From NCBI GenBank assembly GCA_015039365.1, contig WION01000412.1:1-46520 (forward strand): a stretch of 46,520 bases of DNA, written 5' to 3'. Source of the stretch: Amanita rubescens. Taxonomy: Eukaryota > Basidiomycota > Agaricomycetes > Agaricales > Amanitaceae. Each line of letters starts with the position of its first letter. The first letter of the stretch is position 1. Shown here in pieces: positions 32,264-43,208 of this stretch. The notes beneath the pieces were generated by a model, which saw nothing but the letters and a program-made list of their open reading frames with translations, was not told the origin of the DNA and did not search any database. The translations under genes and the position numbers were made by a program.

Positions 32264-33182
32264 TCATCACCGCCGTGGCAAACCTCTCGGCTTAACGCTC
32301 CACCTACCCCCATATTTGAATCGATGCGTTTCTTTACTCATTCGTCCCGACCCGTTTCATCACTCCTATTCCATATATAGATGCTGTATATGCCCTCTGT
32401 AGTAGTATAGGACTTCGAACGGGAATTTTGAATCAGATCCCTTTGACTATCCATGTGCGAATTCTTTACTTGAAATTGTTTTATCGACCACCAAACGCGT
32501 TTGCTTCGCGAACGAACATTGAACGTTGAACAACCTTTTATTCCGTTCCCACGATCTCCTCACTGGCATCCTTATCTTATCGCTTTGCACATATTTGACC
32601 CAGAGCCTGTGCACGACCTTTTTCGTTTGCTGCGTTTTTGTCCAAGTTCAAAATCCTACTTCGATACCTTCTTCTGCTTCGCTGACAGTGACATTTTTCC
32701 GCTCATATCCTCCGTTCCATCTTTCCGGTTGGTTCCAATATCGGCGAAGCAGCAATTTTCCCATCCTTCAACACCTGGATGTGTTTACTTGTCAATGCGA
32801 TTGAATATAGACTTGACTCCGAAGGTCGGATGAGTCATACATACACAATTATTTTATCAAGACGACAAACATGTTCTATCATTGATCTATCTCCCAGAAT
32901 ACCAATACTTCTTTCGCCCTCTATATATACAGGGTGACACGAAGAGAGCGAATTCGTATGACGGAGGACGCGGATTCAAGACCGACGATTTTGCAAAGAT
33001 AGGCAGGATAGCTTGTAGCTTATACCTCAGACCATGGCTGACGTCAATTTTCCCGAAGATTATTGTTCGGTTGACTTCTCTTTCTCCGTTACATCACGTC
33101 TGTTGATGCCACGTGCGCGGTTGCCGCGAAGCTGAAAGATATCAATAAAGGTACGCATCAATACAAGTCTAAAAGTTGGCGT
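32264..33182. other. Intergenic, 3' flank of member 4
   Basis: Shares 3' flank sequence with the leaderless copy (30180-30400) and with 34140-34250. No gene supported; open frames at 32501-32833 look random. Confidence 0.45.
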
Positions 33183-33610
33183 TTACGGCGGGGTACTACC
33201 AGTATTAACCCTGTTCGGGAGTTTCACCGCGGCGGGAGCATCTTCTGGCGATTTATCATGAGGAGGAATCTCTCCGAGAGAAAGAACCCGGCTGGGAGTC
33301 GTGCTAGGAGGAGGAATATGAATCTGGGCGAAGAGGAATACAGGCCGGAAATTTGTCAGGTGGAGAAACATGGCCAGGAGTTTTTCCAGAGCAGTGACGC
33401 GGATGTATCATGTGGGCGAGGACAACGATACTGCCGAAAGCAATGGAGTGCACAAATGCACTCATAAAGTTTACAGCAAGAGCTGTACCTTCACTGTCAT
33501 TTCAGTGAGTTAGCAAAGATGGGGAATTCACGTTTGAAGAATCCAGGCAAGATGCTTCTCCGAGAAAGAAGGCAAAGCAAAATCCTCTATACCTTTTCGA
33601 CGATGTTGCA
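33183..33610 (-). pseudogene. Inverted, decayed Pro-rich family copy
   Basis: Read on the minus strand, CGTCGAAAAG with GTATAGAGG (33587-33602) is the family core promoter with a damaged TATA box. It is followed about 100 bp on by GTGAAG with gtacagctcttgctgtaaac, where siblings have ATGAAG and the same intron start. The acceptor gtgcag has become gtgcac. The next exon reads GSIVVLAHMIHP, a worn signal peptide, then GKTPGHVSPPDK. A frame break then leads to IHIPPPSTTPSRV and IPPHDKSPEDAP, recognisable as member 5 repeats. Start codon, TATA box, acceptor and frame are all hit, so it is a pseudogene. It is the only family copy on the minus strand. Confidence 0.7.
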
Positions 33611-35172
33611 CACCGGTCAGCGTGGGCGATGGCTAGTGACTTCTATTTCGAGACATGGCGAAGGTTGCATCCGCAGTCCAAAGGAGAGGCTATTATATCA
33701 ATTATCCGTTTCAGAAACCCATATTTACCACATGACAGTCCGTACCTCACGCCAAGAAATCAGTTGCATCCGCAGCAGTAGCGTTGTGTCGTGTATTCAT
33801 GCCAGCCTGGAATTTTATGAATGAAGGCTTTAAAATCGCATTGTTGTGTCTTTGCATTAGACGGAATCAAGTGATTGAAGTCAGCCATCTGTTCCGCGAC
33901 CACAGGGATAGCGCAGCCGGAAATTCGAGACAAGATGATTTTTTCACAACCGCACGAGAACCAGTGTCTTCGTTCTCATCAGGAAACGGTCGGAAATTTT
34001 AAATGAGTTGTACAATGTAAACTGCGCCTGCCATAATATTCTTACTCGAAGAACAATCCTAGTGTCAAACTCAAATACTACCCTGAATCTATCCGTAGTA
34101 CCTACGGACTGCTGCCCTCACGCATTCCTTTTTCACTATATGCGGCCTCATATACTATATACCTATGTCTGGAATAGAATTCGATAGGATCGTGAATTAC
34201 GCCCCTTGACTACACATGTGCCGGTTGTGAAGCATTTGAAAGCTGCCTTCTCGACCACTCATCGCGTAGCTGCCAGCGCCCTCACGTCAGACGTAAGCCA
34301 AGCGGGAGGGTGACACGAGCCGTGAAGACAGTTCGTTTCCGTTTGTTCATCGTCTTGCCATAAATCTCCATCCTTGACTGTTAAAATTCTTTTGTGCTCT
34401 ATACGGGGAAGTATCACGAATAGATGCGTGCGGATGACATGTGGCGTTGACAGGTTTCCGAGACTTTTTAGATCAGCGGATTCGAAGGTTAGCTTGAATG
34501 GAGGCCAAGATGAGAGTCCGCACCACTCCGCTGGCATAACTTGATGTTCAATGCTGTATTGTTAACGTGGTTTATCCTCAATCTCTCAGAACTAGATCCT
34601 TCTTTCGTTCTCCCTTTGATACATTGCGTTTGTCAATCGCGCGTGCGGTTGCCATGAAACCGAACCCGAAAATAAAGAGACTAAAAAACGTAGTAAGTGC
34701 TGCGCAGAAGATTGATTATACTGTGTCCAACGCCGGTACCGGAATTGTTGCCCGGGTTCGCATGTTACAGCATGTATGATTCACATTTGCACTCGTGTAA
34801 AGCTTCCGGCCATATCCTCACGAGAAAAGGTACACTGGCCCTCATTGTATTTCGCGTAGAATTTGACTCTCGCAATCTTGAAGTTAGTTGCTATATTTGG
34901 CTATGCTCTTCTGAAGTGGCTGACTTCGAATCATCTGGTTCCGCCTAATGCAAAAACGCACTGATACGGTTTACGGACTTCTCTTGAGGGTATCGACAAG
35001 TCGTGCGCTGACATTGGATACCCAGCACAACATTATTGCTGCGGCTCCCATATGGAACTAGTGTTTTCTTGGCGTGACGGCATGGCGTGCAGATATACTT
35101 TCTTGTGGCAAAAAAAAAGCGAGTTCCTCAAACGCCGCGAGTGAGAATGTTAACATAACAACACCTCCTTTG
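33611..35172. other. Intergenic with an orphan 3' flank
   Basis: About 34140-34250 matches the 3' flank of the His-rich gene (CATATACTATATACCTATGTCT, and CCCCTTGACTACACATGTGC) without a gene before it, probably a remnant of a further copy. Open frames at 33519-34002 and 34259-34948 are not supported as genes. Confidence 0.4.
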
Positions 35173-35267
35173 AACTGCGGACGCACCATACGCCATATCT
35201 CGAAATTCTGAAATCATCATCCACATCAACCGGCCTGTAATGTCGTCGAAAAGGTATAAAAAGGCTC
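35173..35267 (+). promoter_or_regulatory. Promoter module of family member 5
   Basis: The upstream element (actgcggacgcaccatacgcc) starts at about 35174. GTCGTCGAAAAG with GTATAAAAAGGC is at about 35242-35265. TATAAA starts 94 bp before the ATG. Confidence 0.7.
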
Positions 35268-35348
35268 CGGCTATGCCTTCGTTCTTCAGACAAGCACCTT
35301 CCCCCGTTTTCGAAGTCGACTTCCGAATTCTCTACCCCCCGAACAACA

Positions 35349-36549
35349 ATGAAGGTAAAGATTTTGCTGCGAGCATTATGATCATGGTCAACTCACGCAT
35401 TTCATGCAGTTCACTGCGCTCGGGAGCCTTGTTGCTCTTGCCCTCATCAGTGTAGCTGCTGCCGCCGTGGTTCCTCCCGTTGGCAAAGCTCCTGGTTACG
35501 TCCCTCCGCCTGGCAAAACTCTGGACCATGTCCCTCCTCCTTCCAAAACCCCTGACCACATTCCTCCGCCGCCCCCCAGCGCAACTCCCGGCCAGGTTCC
35601 TCCCCGTGGCAAACCTCCAGGCAAGGCTCCACCCACTGATAAGACTCCTGGACAAATGTCTGGCGGAAAAACTCCCAACCAAGTTACTCCCAGTGACACG
35701 ATTCCAGACAAGGCTCCTCCCCAAGGCGAACCGCACGGTCAGGTTCCTCCTCCTGCCAAAACTCCCACCCATATTCCTCCGCCGCCCCCCAGCGCAACTC
35801 CCAACCAGGCTCCTCCTCACGGAAAGCCCCCCGGCAAGGTTCCCCAAGACAAAACTCCCGGACAACTTCCTCCTGCTGGGAAAACTCCCGACAAGGTTAC
35901 TCCCCGTGACGTGATTCCAGACAAGGCTCCTCCCCAAGGCGAACCCCATGGTCAGGTTCCTCCTCCTGCCAAAACTCCCACCCATATTCCTCCGCCGCCC
36001 CCCAGCGCAACTCCCAACCATGTTCCTCCCCATGGCAAACCTCCGGGTAAGGTTCCATCCACTGATAAGACTCCTGGACAAATGTCTGGCGGAAAAACTC
36101 CCGACCAAGTTACCCCCTGTGATGCGATTCCAGACAAGGCTCCTCCCCAAGGCGAACCTCACGGTCAGGTTCCTCCTCCCGCCAAAACTCCCACCCATAT
36201 TCTTCCGCCGCCCCCCAGCGCCACTCCCAGCCAGGCCCCTCCCCATGGAAAACCCCCCGGCAAGGTTCAGCCCCACGACAAAACTCCCGGACAAGTTCCT
36301 CCTGCTGGAAAAACACCAGGCCAAATTACTCCCCGTGACATGATTCCAGACCAGGCTCATCCCCAAGGTGAACCTCACGGTCAGGTTCCCCCCCCCGCCA
36401 AAACTCCCACCCATATTCCGCCGCCGCCCCCCAGCGCGACTCCCAGCCAGGTTCCTCCTCCTCATGGTAAGCCTCCCGGGGAGGCCCCTCCCCAAGGCAA
36501 GACTCCCGGCCAGGTTTCTCCCTCGGGCAAAACTCCGGGCCAGGCCTAA
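35349..36549 (+). CDS. Secreted Pro-rich repeat protein (family member 5)
   Basis: Exons 35349-35354 (ATG AAG) and 35410-36549; intron of 55 nt; 381 aa. The signal peptide (GSLVALALISVAAAA core) is followed by VPPVGKAPGYVPP, close to the start of member 3. The rest is about five long repeats of about 71 aa containing KAPPQGEPHGQVPPPAKTP, HIPPPPPSATP, PPHGKPPGKVP and KTPDKVTPRD. Pro, Lys, Gly and Thr dominate; there are no Cys, apart from a single one in a variant unit (TPCDAI). The protein ends SGKTPGQA. Extended Pro-rich secreted repeats are typical of wall-associated proteins; the function is not known. The frame is intact throughout, with standard splice sites. Confidence 0.85.
35560..36540 (+). 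repeat. About 213-bp in-frame tandem repeat
   Basis: Coding repeat of member 5, about five units. Parts such as CACCCATATTCCTCCGCCGC and GGTTCCTCCTCCTGCCAAAA are nearly identical between units. Confidence 0.85.
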
Positions 36550-37269
36550 GATCGCACCTCAAACATCGACTTCGAATTTATACCCTTGTGTAGCTTGTCT
36601 CACTTTCCACGATCTTTTGCGAACACTTTCCTTCACTTGATCCATCTCCGCCTTTTTCATATATGGTTGCTATAGATATACCCTGGGATGTTACTAGTAA
36701 CGTAGAGCCGAACTTTTGAAATATCACCTTTAATTGTTCTCTCGTGTTAACCGCTCAATGAATAGCTTCAAGTTTTGTCTACCACAAATATCGGCATGTT
36801 CTTGCACTGGTGCAATCCTCGCCGCGCCTGACATCCTGAAAATTAGCTCGTGGACGGAGTCCCGCAAGTTTTGACGCCTGACCTCCGAGGATTTTCGCCA
36901 TCTAAATATAGAGTTCCGTTCTTCAGTTGGTATAATCGTCCCTAAATAGATTGTTTTCCCGAGAGAGTCGTATACTCGACGTTGGTAATGGGATCATATA
37001 GCTCTTGGCTTTTAGCAGCGAGTTGAAGCCGAACAAATGACCAAACGTCATCGCGATATCATCCCATTGACGACTCGAAAAACTGTGCCGGCGACAGTTC
37101 CATTGTCATTGCACGAGTTTAATCCTGAAACTCTTATTTTCATCGGTCTGGAGAGGTTATTTCAGTTCGGGGGTTACTAAGAAAAGAAAATTACACAATT
37201 GGTTGATTTGGCACGTGATCGTGAGCGTGGAGCTAAATTGGTGGGAAAAGTTTTGGAAGGGCATTACCA
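36550..37269. other. Intergenic between the secreted family and cyclophilin
   Basis: 3' flank of member 5 (weakly similar to the other family 3' flanks), then the presumed cyclophilin promoter. No further gene seen. Confidence 0.45.
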
Positions 37270-38095
37270 ATGTCGGGAGGACGTCAATTGTGAGCCTCAT
37301 ATTTCATACCTATCTTGGAAGTCTAACGTCTCAACCTTTTAGCCCATTCGTATTCGTGAGTTATTCCCCGCGACTAAGACGCGTCAAGTTTCATCGAGTC
37401 ATTTTACACAGTTTGATATTGCTATCAACTACAGGAAAGCAGGGCGCCTTGTCTTCAGGTTGTACGATGACATTGTTCCGAAAACAGCCCGCAACTTCCG
37501 GGAGCTGGCAACGGGTCAACATGGGTTTGGTTACGCCGGCAGTACGTTCCATCGGATAATGCCTAACGTGCTCATTCATGGAATTTTTACTTGTCTTACA
37601 TGAATTGATGTTCTTCGCAGTTCATGATCCAAGGTGGCGATATCACGCATCATGATGGCAGGGGCGGGAAATCTATCTACCCGGAAAGGTGGTTTCCAGG
37701 TATAAAAATGCTAGAATTGAAGGAAAACATAACTCACAATATTTTAGATGAAAACTTCAAATTACAACATTCCAAGCCTGGCTTGTTGTCCATGGCCAGT
37801 AGCGGACCAAACACGAACGGCTCGCAGGTACGCATTCTGTGGGTTTTGCGAGGCATATGATGTACGGATCGCTTCTAGTTCTTCATTACAACTGCCATTA
37901 CCCCCTGGGTAAGCTTCGTCTTCATGTTAAGCTGCCAGTGAGCTTAGTTTATTCCCAAAGCTGGACGATCGACATGTGGTGTTCGGAGAAGTTAAAACTG
38001 GGATGCTCTTGGTCAGGCGAATCGAAGCTGCGGGTACGACATCTGGGACGCCGAGGGTAAAGGTCACAATCACCTCAAGCGGTATCATAGAGTAA
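37270..38095 (+). CDS. Cyclophilin, peptidyl-prolyl cis-trans isomerase
   Basis: Catalyses cis-trans isomerisation of X-Pro bonds and is the cyclosporin target class; this form has no signal peptide or extra domain, so it is probably cytosolic. Seven exons: 37270-37289, 37343-37355 (13 nt), 37412-37567, 37621-37699, 37748-37827, 37879-37908, 37961-38095. These total 513 nt and give 170 aa, a usual single-domain length. The active-site set is present: Arg59 in FHRIMPNF, Phe64, Met65, Gln67, [10 protein letters not shown], Trp126 and His131 in [10 protein letters not shown]. The loop [13 protein letters not shown] and the C-terminus [10 protein letters not shown] are typical. Compared with the usual VIPGFM/WLDGKHVVFG wording it is slightly diverged, so it may be a minor paralogue. 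All splice sites are GT-AG. Confidence 0.93.
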
Positions 38096-38370
38096 TTTTT
38101 GTCATGCTCGGCCCGCAAGGTATTCATGTCCCGTCTAATCTGAATGATTTAAATCATCTTTCGAGCCTTATGAACGTTGCCCGTGGTCTCCTTCGTTGCC
38201 ACCTGCCGTCGTAGCTCCCGATTGTTACGAAATCAGATCGCCTTTTATCTCTTTCAAGCGCTGCGGATCAGTGCTTGCCTCCCTGACATCAATTGCAAAG
38301 CTTTCAAACAATGCTCGCTTAACGTCATTTGTGGCCACCTAAATAGCTGTCTTGGTGGCAATTGTCTGCG

Positions 38371-38385
38371 CATATATATATAAGG
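38371..38385 (+). promoter_or_regulatory. TATA-like box before the LRR-like gene
   Basis: catatatatataagg lies about 85 bp upstream of the ATG at 38464, the same spacing as the TATA boxes of the secreted family. The sequence between is CT-rich. Confidence 0.5.
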
Positions 38386-38463
38386 CCCTGGATCTTCTGG
38401 GCCATTATTGTTCTCCACTCCTCGTCTTGCTTATCCTCCGTTTCTGTGCGTTACTGACGCTTC

Positions 38464-39603
38464 ATGTTCTTCATTGCTAATTCTATCCATGAAAGCAGGA
38501 TGGAAAGCCTATACGCCGATTTGCATGTCTGCCTCAACGATCCAACGACGTGTATGAAGTTACTCCGCAGTCCTCCAGTTGAGGCCCAGGGCATCCTTAT
38601 CACGTTTGATCCAGCATTGCCCTATTCTCTTCAGGACGCTGAGGAGATGACCCTTCGACTCCTCAAATCCTTCTCGTCCTGCAGGCAATTGACGAGCCTC
38701 GCTATTCCCAGAATTTCTCCCGTTCACGCACCAATCATCGCAAATTACTCCGCCCTCACGCGCCTGTCAATCGGCAAGGTCAACCTCTTTGTCGCCGTAC
38801 ACGTCCTCACCATGTGCACCTCACTTCAGAACATTGAATTCAAAATGATAACATATAGCACAAAGCAATCCATGCCACCGCTCCTCTATGACCGGCAACA
38901 ACTAAAAGCCATGAAAAGTATCAAGATACGCGATGCACAATGTCACTTCATGGACCTACTACACCACTTTGCATGTCCCCGTCTTGAGGTCTTGGACGTG
39001 ACCAACAATCGGATACAATGTTCGGTGGGCGAGCAGCTACGCTGGTTCTTGTCATGCGAAACTGCATTCACCGACTTCCTGCTCCACTCCACGACTAATT
39101 TGAAGGAGCTGTCCGTCTTTGACGATAACGAAAGCGACCCTTTGGACGTCGGGCTTGCCGAGACATTGCACTACGTCTACAACCAAATCCTTCGCCACCC
39201 CTGTGTTCTGCAAAAGGTTTGCATCCCAAGGTTAACAGAGATGCCGTTCAAGCACAGCGGATTCAAATTCATACACGATTTGCGTGATGCGATTTCCTTG
39301 CTTTCTCAGGAATTGCCTGTGGACCGTGTTATGGACCCGCCTCCTCCTGCGCCTGGTGTCCTACGAGCGTACATTCATGATGCAGTCAGGGGTGTAGCGT
39401 GTCCTCGTCCGAGAGAGGGACATGTGCCGTTGGCGATAGACCACTCGACCAATATTATGCCAAAAGGTTACGTGTTTGCCTGTGATGACTGCCCGCAAAA
39501 GACGCGGAACGAGAAGAGCATACTAGCCATTAGAATGTTCGCCGAACTTGCTGATTTTCATTACGATATCCGTATTGGCGATAGGATAGTTTTGAACTGT
39601 TGA
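38464..39603 (+). CDS. F-box/LRR-like hypothetical protein, single exon
   Basis: 379 aa in one exon, starting at the ATG at 38464 (an in-frame ATG at 38500 is an alternative). It contains leucine-rich-repeat-like segments such as LTSLAIPRI, LTRLSIGKVNL, LEVLDVTNNRI and LKELSVFDDN, spaced irregularly as in the large basidiomycete families of F-box/LRR-type proteins. No F-box is visible at the N-terminus. Near the C-terminus is a CDDC pair after VFA. Likely intracellular; substrate or partner unknown. Such families are highly expanded in agarics and often differ between strains. Confidence 0.6.
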   Translation: MFFIANSIHESRMESLYADLHVCLNDPTTCMKLLRSPPVEAQGILITFDPALPYSLQDAEEMTLRLLKSFSSCRQLTSLAIPRISPVHAPIIANYSALTRLSIGKVNLFVAVHVLTMCTSLQNIEFKMITYSTKQSMPPLLYDRQQLKAMKSIKIRDAQCHFMDLLHHFACPRLEVLDVTNNRIQCSVGEQLRWFLSCETAFTDFLLHSTTNLKELSVFDDNESDPLDVGLAETLHYVYNQILRHPCVLQKVCIPRLTEMPFKHSGFKFIHDLRDAISLLSQELPVDRVMDPPPPAPGVLRAYIHDAVRGVACPRPREGHVPLAIDHSTNIMPKGYVFACDDCPQKTRNEKSILAIRMFAELADFHYDIRIGDRIVLNC

Positions 39604-40630
39604 ATCTTGGCAACCAGAGATTGTACGGTTAATGTTCACGATGATGGTATTCTGTTAATAATGTTATATTCCAAACATGCTGACGTGGCATTGTCGCGTC
39701 ATCGATTATCAGTAATATATCGCATTCCTGGTCGAGTAAAGTCCCATTCATTATATCTCGCGTCGATGGGGACCGAGAGAACATTTGTCCGACAAGGCGA
39801 GAGGTGCGGATGTGCGCAATTATGTGATCAAGGCGGGTTTGGAGACGAGAAGCTTTGGGGTGACGCAGATCTTCGTCCAGAGTTTGGGAGTGTCGCGAGT
39901 TATGTTTCGCCAGTCTTTGGATACGGTGGAGGGGACGAGGGCATCTTGACGGTGGCCGCAGCTGGAGCGTCTGGCTGAGACTACCGGGGATCATCCACCC
40001 TTTGCAATTGACATATGCAGTAATATATTGACGAGGACAGGTTTCCATTGACGTCGGTCTCTTTTCGCCTGCCGTTCTGTTTGGCGAGAAATCAAAATGC
40101 AAAATGGAGTCTCTGTCGATATGTCAGTGAGAAACAGAAGAAACAATCAAGATGATACTTATCTCGTTCCCCACAGCCGCGGTGGTAAGTGCGAGGCCCG
40201 CGGACTTGCCATGCGTATTGGGATAAAAAGTGGTGATGGCGAGAACAATAATGAGCGACCAAGCGAACGAAGCGACGCGGCATCTGTGACTCAAGCGGGT
40301 ACGCGTCACACGTGGGCGCGTACCGTGACATACCCGTACCCATCGTACCCGCATACCCGCGGGTTATCCTTAGCGAACACTAACTCAGGGGCGAATCCTG
40401 AACTTCCTTTCGAATCGGCTTACGCGACAACACAGCATTAGACACCAGTTCTCTCTATTCGGAAACTTTAAACGATAGTTTGGCTAGCTCATCGCAACCA
40501 ACAAACTCGGTATCAAGAACATCAGTTTCTGGACGCCGATTTCAACGCACTGATGTTGGACTACCCCATACTAACGCGTGAGTGTACCATCTTTGGGTGT
40601 TCGAGTGGCGCCGCTTTACAAATCATTGAT
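39604..40630. other. Intergenic, one simple palindromic stretch
   Basis: Open frames on both strands at 39607-40102 overlap and are not supported. At about 40325-40366 there are several CCCGTACCC/TACCCGC-like units (acatacccgtacccatcg, then tacccgcatacccgcgggt), a low-complexity motif. Confidence 0.45.
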
Positions 40631-40637
40631 CAGGTCT

Positions 40638-40680
40638 GATATGACGCTTACAGGTCGATGCACGGCGTCATATCGGTATT
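40638..40680. promoter_or_regulatory. Inverted repeat in the Old Yellow Enzyme promoter
   Basis: GATATGACGC (40638-40647) and its perfect reverse complement GCGTCATATC (40665-40674) flank a 17-nt loop, 121 bp upstream of the start codon. The right arm with its flank, GGCGTCATATCGGT, recurs with one mismatch upstream of the esterase gene at about 43131. Confidence 0.5.
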
Positions 40681-40794
40681 ACTGATCATCCCATTTCGTC
40701 ACATATTTCACAGGCCATAGAGTGCTTATAATCGGAGACGACGGGCTGAACAGCATCATCTCCGACTCGGTCTTTTGAATCTCTCTGCAGAAAA

Positions 40795-42327
<1,533 letters not shown>

Positions 42328-43130
42328 ACTAGATATAGAGTAATATCGATGTATGTGTACGATTAGAATACTGTCTGTGACGAACGTTTTATACCACTAG
42401 AAAAACTCCCACCGTGAATGAAGAAAAGTTACATGTAATTAGCGCGATCGGTTATTTGCTGAGGGATTAAGCTCAGTCAGACAACGAGCCTCCGGTTCTG
42501 CCAGTATTACTGCTTATTTCCCTACACTCATAGTATAATTTACCTTGTTACCTTGCGCAGCAAGGTCACTCGCAAAGTAAAAAATAATAAACGTGGGAAA
42601 CATGCAGAGATAAGATAAGATGATTCGGTTTTCCTCTTCATCGATCATCCTTCCTCTACTTGGAACATATTAACGAAAATGTGTGGATTTATATGAAGAA
42701 ATCGGGCGCAAGGTTCGTGTCGGCGCTCCAGCGACGCTCGCTCTCGTACTGATTTACCATAACGGTATTATGTCATGTTTGGTCCATCCTGACTCGGACT
42801 CGGACAACTGCCAGCAAATCCAAAAAGTTACTACGTGTATTTCAATAGACTCGGACTATGTGGCGCCGAGTTTGACATGCCTGGTTCTAGTTTGCAGCGA
42901 ATCGGCTAGTAGACGGAAAGCCAGCACGACGACGACTAATACTGGCGAATTGTCATCAAACACACTTCAGGTCGGCGCTCATTCACATTCGTCAATCAAT
43001 CAACCGTTTTTTAACGGTATGTTTTGAATGCTCTTCATGATGGCGCGTTTTTTTAAAGCCTCGGGACTGCAGTTTGCGATGCGGAAAAGTCAAAGGGTCT
43101 CTGCTATATGGGAATATACCTCGTCCATTC
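42328..43130. other. Intergenic between OYE and esterase
   Basis: An open frame at 42683-43027 has no ATG at its start and no splice support; it is not called. Confidence 0.45.
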
Positions 43131-43144
43131 GGCGTCACATCGGT
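43131..43144 (+). promoter_or_regulatory. Shared promoter element before the esterase gene
   Basis: GGCGTCACATCGGT, 13 of 14 bases identical to the element in the OYE promoter at 40664-40677. It is 78 bp upstream of the start codon. Confidence 0.4.
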
Positions 43145-43208
43145 CTTTGATGTGCCTGATTCATATATAATGAAGGTTGTGGAAGAATGTTGAGTAGAAG
43201 TCTTCGCT

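Noticed and set aside
35332..36495. 387-codon minus-strand open frame opposite the Pro-rich gene
   Set aside because: Same cause: antisense of a stop-free coding repeat. The plus strand has the promoter, leader and intron.
39607..40102. Overlapping open frames on both strands downstream of the LRR-like gene
   Set aside because: They occupy the same DNA, lack splice sites and have no family features.
40320..40370. CCCGTACCC/TACCCGC-like units, considered as telomere-like or CRISPR-like repeats
   Set aside because: Only a few imperfect units without spacers of constant length; best described as low-complexity sequence.
42683..43027. Open frame whose start (KVRVGAPATLALVL) faintly recalls histone H2A
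   Set aside because: No ATG at the start, no further H2A similarity, and a low-complexity remainder.
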